Part shown: positions 51,141 through 52,299 of the stretch, in pieces
Position numbering within the stretch: position 1 is the first letter of the stretch
How the letters are laid out: each line of letters opens with the position of its first letter
Source of the DNA: Pseudomonadota bacterium
GTDB taxonomy: Bacteria > Pseudomonadota > Alphaproteobacteria > Rhizobiales > Beijerinckiaceae
Direction: 5' to 3'
DNA length: 52,299 nt
NCBI GenBank assembly: GCA_023426505.1
Contig: JAFAAP010000264.1
Location: 1-52,299 of the forward strand
The notes under the pieces: generated by a model
The model's input: only the letters and a program-made list of their open reading frames with translations
Told to the model about the DNA's origin: nothing
Databases searched by the model: none
Position numbers and translations under genes: made by a program

Positions 51141-51889
51141 CGGCCCAGGTAAACCTCGATCACGCGTTCATTGGCGCTCACGGCGTCGAGAGGCCCTTCC
51201 GCCAGAACCGAACCCTCGTGCAGGCAGGTGACCTTCACGCCGAGGTCGCGCACGAAGGTCATGTCGTGCTCCACGACCACGACGGATCTGGTCTTGGCGA
51301 TGTCGCGCAGGAGATCCGCCGTATCGGCGGTTTCCTGGTCCGTCATTCCGGCCGCGGGTTCGTCCACGAGAAGCAGCTTCGGCTCCTGCGCGAGCAGCAT
51401 GCCGATCTCAAGCCACTGCTTCTGCCCGTGTGACAGTTCTCCGGCTCTACGATGCCGATGTGCGGTCAGGCGTACGCGTTCAAGCAGCGCATCGATCCGC
51501 TCCCGCTCCCGGAAGGTGTGGCGGGACAGGAGGGCCGAGAATGGCCCGCGCTCCGCTTTGAGAGCCAGGAGCAGATTGTCCTCGACGCTGTGCATCTCGA
51601 AAACGGTAGGCGTCTGGAACTTGCGGCCGATACCGAGCTCGGCGATTTCCGCCTCGTCGAGAGACGTCAGATCGTGCACACCCTCGAACAGGGCCGCCCC
51701 CTGATTCGGGCGGGTCTTGCCGGTGATCACATCCATCATGGTGGTCTTTCCCGCACCGTTCGGACCGATGATGGCCCGCATCTCGGCATGGTCGATGGCG
51801 AGGGACAGAGCGTTCAGCGCTTTGAACCCGTCGAACGATACCGTGACGTTGTCGAGATAGAGAAGCGTTGGCGTAATAGGTTCCGTCAT
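51137..51889 (-). CDS. urtD: Urea ABC transporter ATPase UrtD
   Basis: 250-residue ATPase. Walker A GPNGAGKT, GIGRKFQTPTVFEMHSVEDN, signature LSHGQKQWLEIG, Walker B LLVDEPAAGMTD, VEHDM. FQTPTVFE and LSHGQKQWLEIGM are hallmarks of UrtD. Starts 3 nt after urtC and overlaps urtE by 4 nt. Confidence 0.96.
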   Translation of the reverse strand: MTEPITPTLLYLDNVTVSFDGFKALNALSLAIDHAEMRAIIGPNGAGKTTMMDVITGKTRPNQGAALFEGVHDLTSLDEAEIAELGIGRKFQTPTVFEMHSVEDNLLLALKAERGPFSALLSRHTFRERERIDALLERVRLTAHRHRRAGELSHGQKQWLEIGMLLAQEPKLLLVDEPAAGMTDQETADTADLLRDIAKTRSVVVVEHDMTFVRDLGVKVTCLHEGSVLAEGPLDAVSANERVIEVYLGR

Positions 51890-51892
51890 GGC

Positions 51893-52299
51893 TTACTCTG
51901 CTGCATAGGGAACGGCATCACGTTGCGGACCTGAGCGGACGCGTGTTCCTCGCTCCCAAAGATCCTTGACGGCACCGAGGATGCCGTGTGGCATCAGAAG
52001 GGTCACGAAGACGAAGAGTCCGCCGAGAACGAAGAGCCAGAACTCCGGAAGCGCTCCCGTGAACCATGTCTTGCCGGCATTCACGACGAGCGCGCCCAGA
52101 ATGGCTCCGGCGAGCGTCCCACGTCCTCCGACGGCCACCCAGATGACGACCTCGATGGAATTTGCCGGCGCAAACTCACCGGGATTGATGATGCCGACCT
52201 GCGGCACGTAGAGGGCGCCGGCGATGCCCGCCATGATGGCGGAGACGGTGAAGGCGAAGAGCTTCACGTACTCGACGCGGTAGCCGAGAAAGCGGGTAC
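51893..52299 (-). CDS. urtC: Urea ABC transporter permease UrtC (3' part)
   Basis: The last 134 or so codons of the permease; the start lies beyond the window end and the frame is open to 52299. Visible: KLFAFTVSAIMAGIAGALYV, the VGIINPGEFAPANSIEVVIW stretch and GGRGTLAGAILGALVVNAGK, all typical of UrtC. It belongs to the urt operon upstream of ure; urtA and urtB would lie outside. Confidence 0.95.
   Translation of the reverse strand, partial: TRFLGYRVEYVKLFAFTVSAIMAGIAGALYVPQVGIINPGEFAPANSIEVVIWVAVGGRGTLAGAILGALVVNAGKTWFTGALPEFWLFVLGGLFVFVTLLMPHGILGAVKDLWERGTRVRSGPQRDAVPYAAE

Overview
The window (high GC apart from a few regulatory stretches) looks like chromosomal DNA of an alphaproteobacterium of the order Hyphomicrobiales, in the Microvirga/Bosea/Methylobacterium range. 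The reasons are an Mla-type lipid transporter with an STAS-fused permease, a membrane urate oxidase with a fused cytochrome c, an allantoinase/OHCU-decarboxylase fusion, a fused urease gamma-beta subunit and a LigD-family protein. Placement is inference; no rRNA or tRNA gene, prophage, IS element or CRISPR array was seen.

Layout. 1-5.1 kb: end of an Ala/Pro-rich protein, then a leftward mlaE-mlaF-mlaD-lipoprotein operon for lipid transport across the envelope. 5.2-8.0 kb: an enolase-superfamily epimerase, an MFS transporter and a small unknown protein. 8.0-9.9 kb: a translationally coupled glycosyltransferase and a metallophosphoesterase matching the Agt/PlcP pair that replaces phospholipids with glycolipids under phosphate starvation, with a Pho-box-like direct repeat upstream. 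10-14.2 kb: a DMT transporter, an XRE-cupin regulator, a diheme cytochrome c, a cytochrome c-prime, a rhodanese and a LysM protein. 14.3-18.0 kb: urate catabolism (puuE-uraD fusion and uraH to the left, puuD to the right, plus an HbpS-like gene).

18.2-23.5 kb: an Opp-type peptide importer. 23.6-25.2 kb: a LigD-like protein with the phosphoesterase and polymerase domains but no ligase domain. 25.2-30.4 kb: GST, PPK2, GNAT, universal stress protein, SMP-30 and DMT genes. 30.5-35.3 kb: a complete branched-chain-amino-acid-type ABC importer. 35.4-40.4 kb: a Gre-like factor whose Shine-Dalgarno lies in a hairpin, an MscS channel, an AT-rich regulatory spacer, an unknown protein, a PAS-PAS-GGDEF gene broken by a frameshift at a GA-dinucleotide run, and a 39-codon gene for a predicted exported decapeptide. 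40.5-44.6 kb: a PotABCD-like importer. 44.9 kb to the end: an almost gapless leftward urt-ure unit (urtC partial, urtD, urtE, ureD, ureAB, ureC, ureE, ureF, ureG, ureJ).

How it fits together: the uricolytic genes convert urate to allantoate and the urt/ure unit imports urea and hydrolyses it to ammonia, so both ends of a purine-nitrogen scavenging route are present (the allantoate-to-urea steps are not in the window). The Mla operon, the PlcP/Agt pair and the importers point to a cell tuned to nutrient-poor conditions. The best candidates for something little described are the ligase-less LigD-like protein, the exported mini-peptide gene, and several RNA hairpins placed exactly on translation starts.
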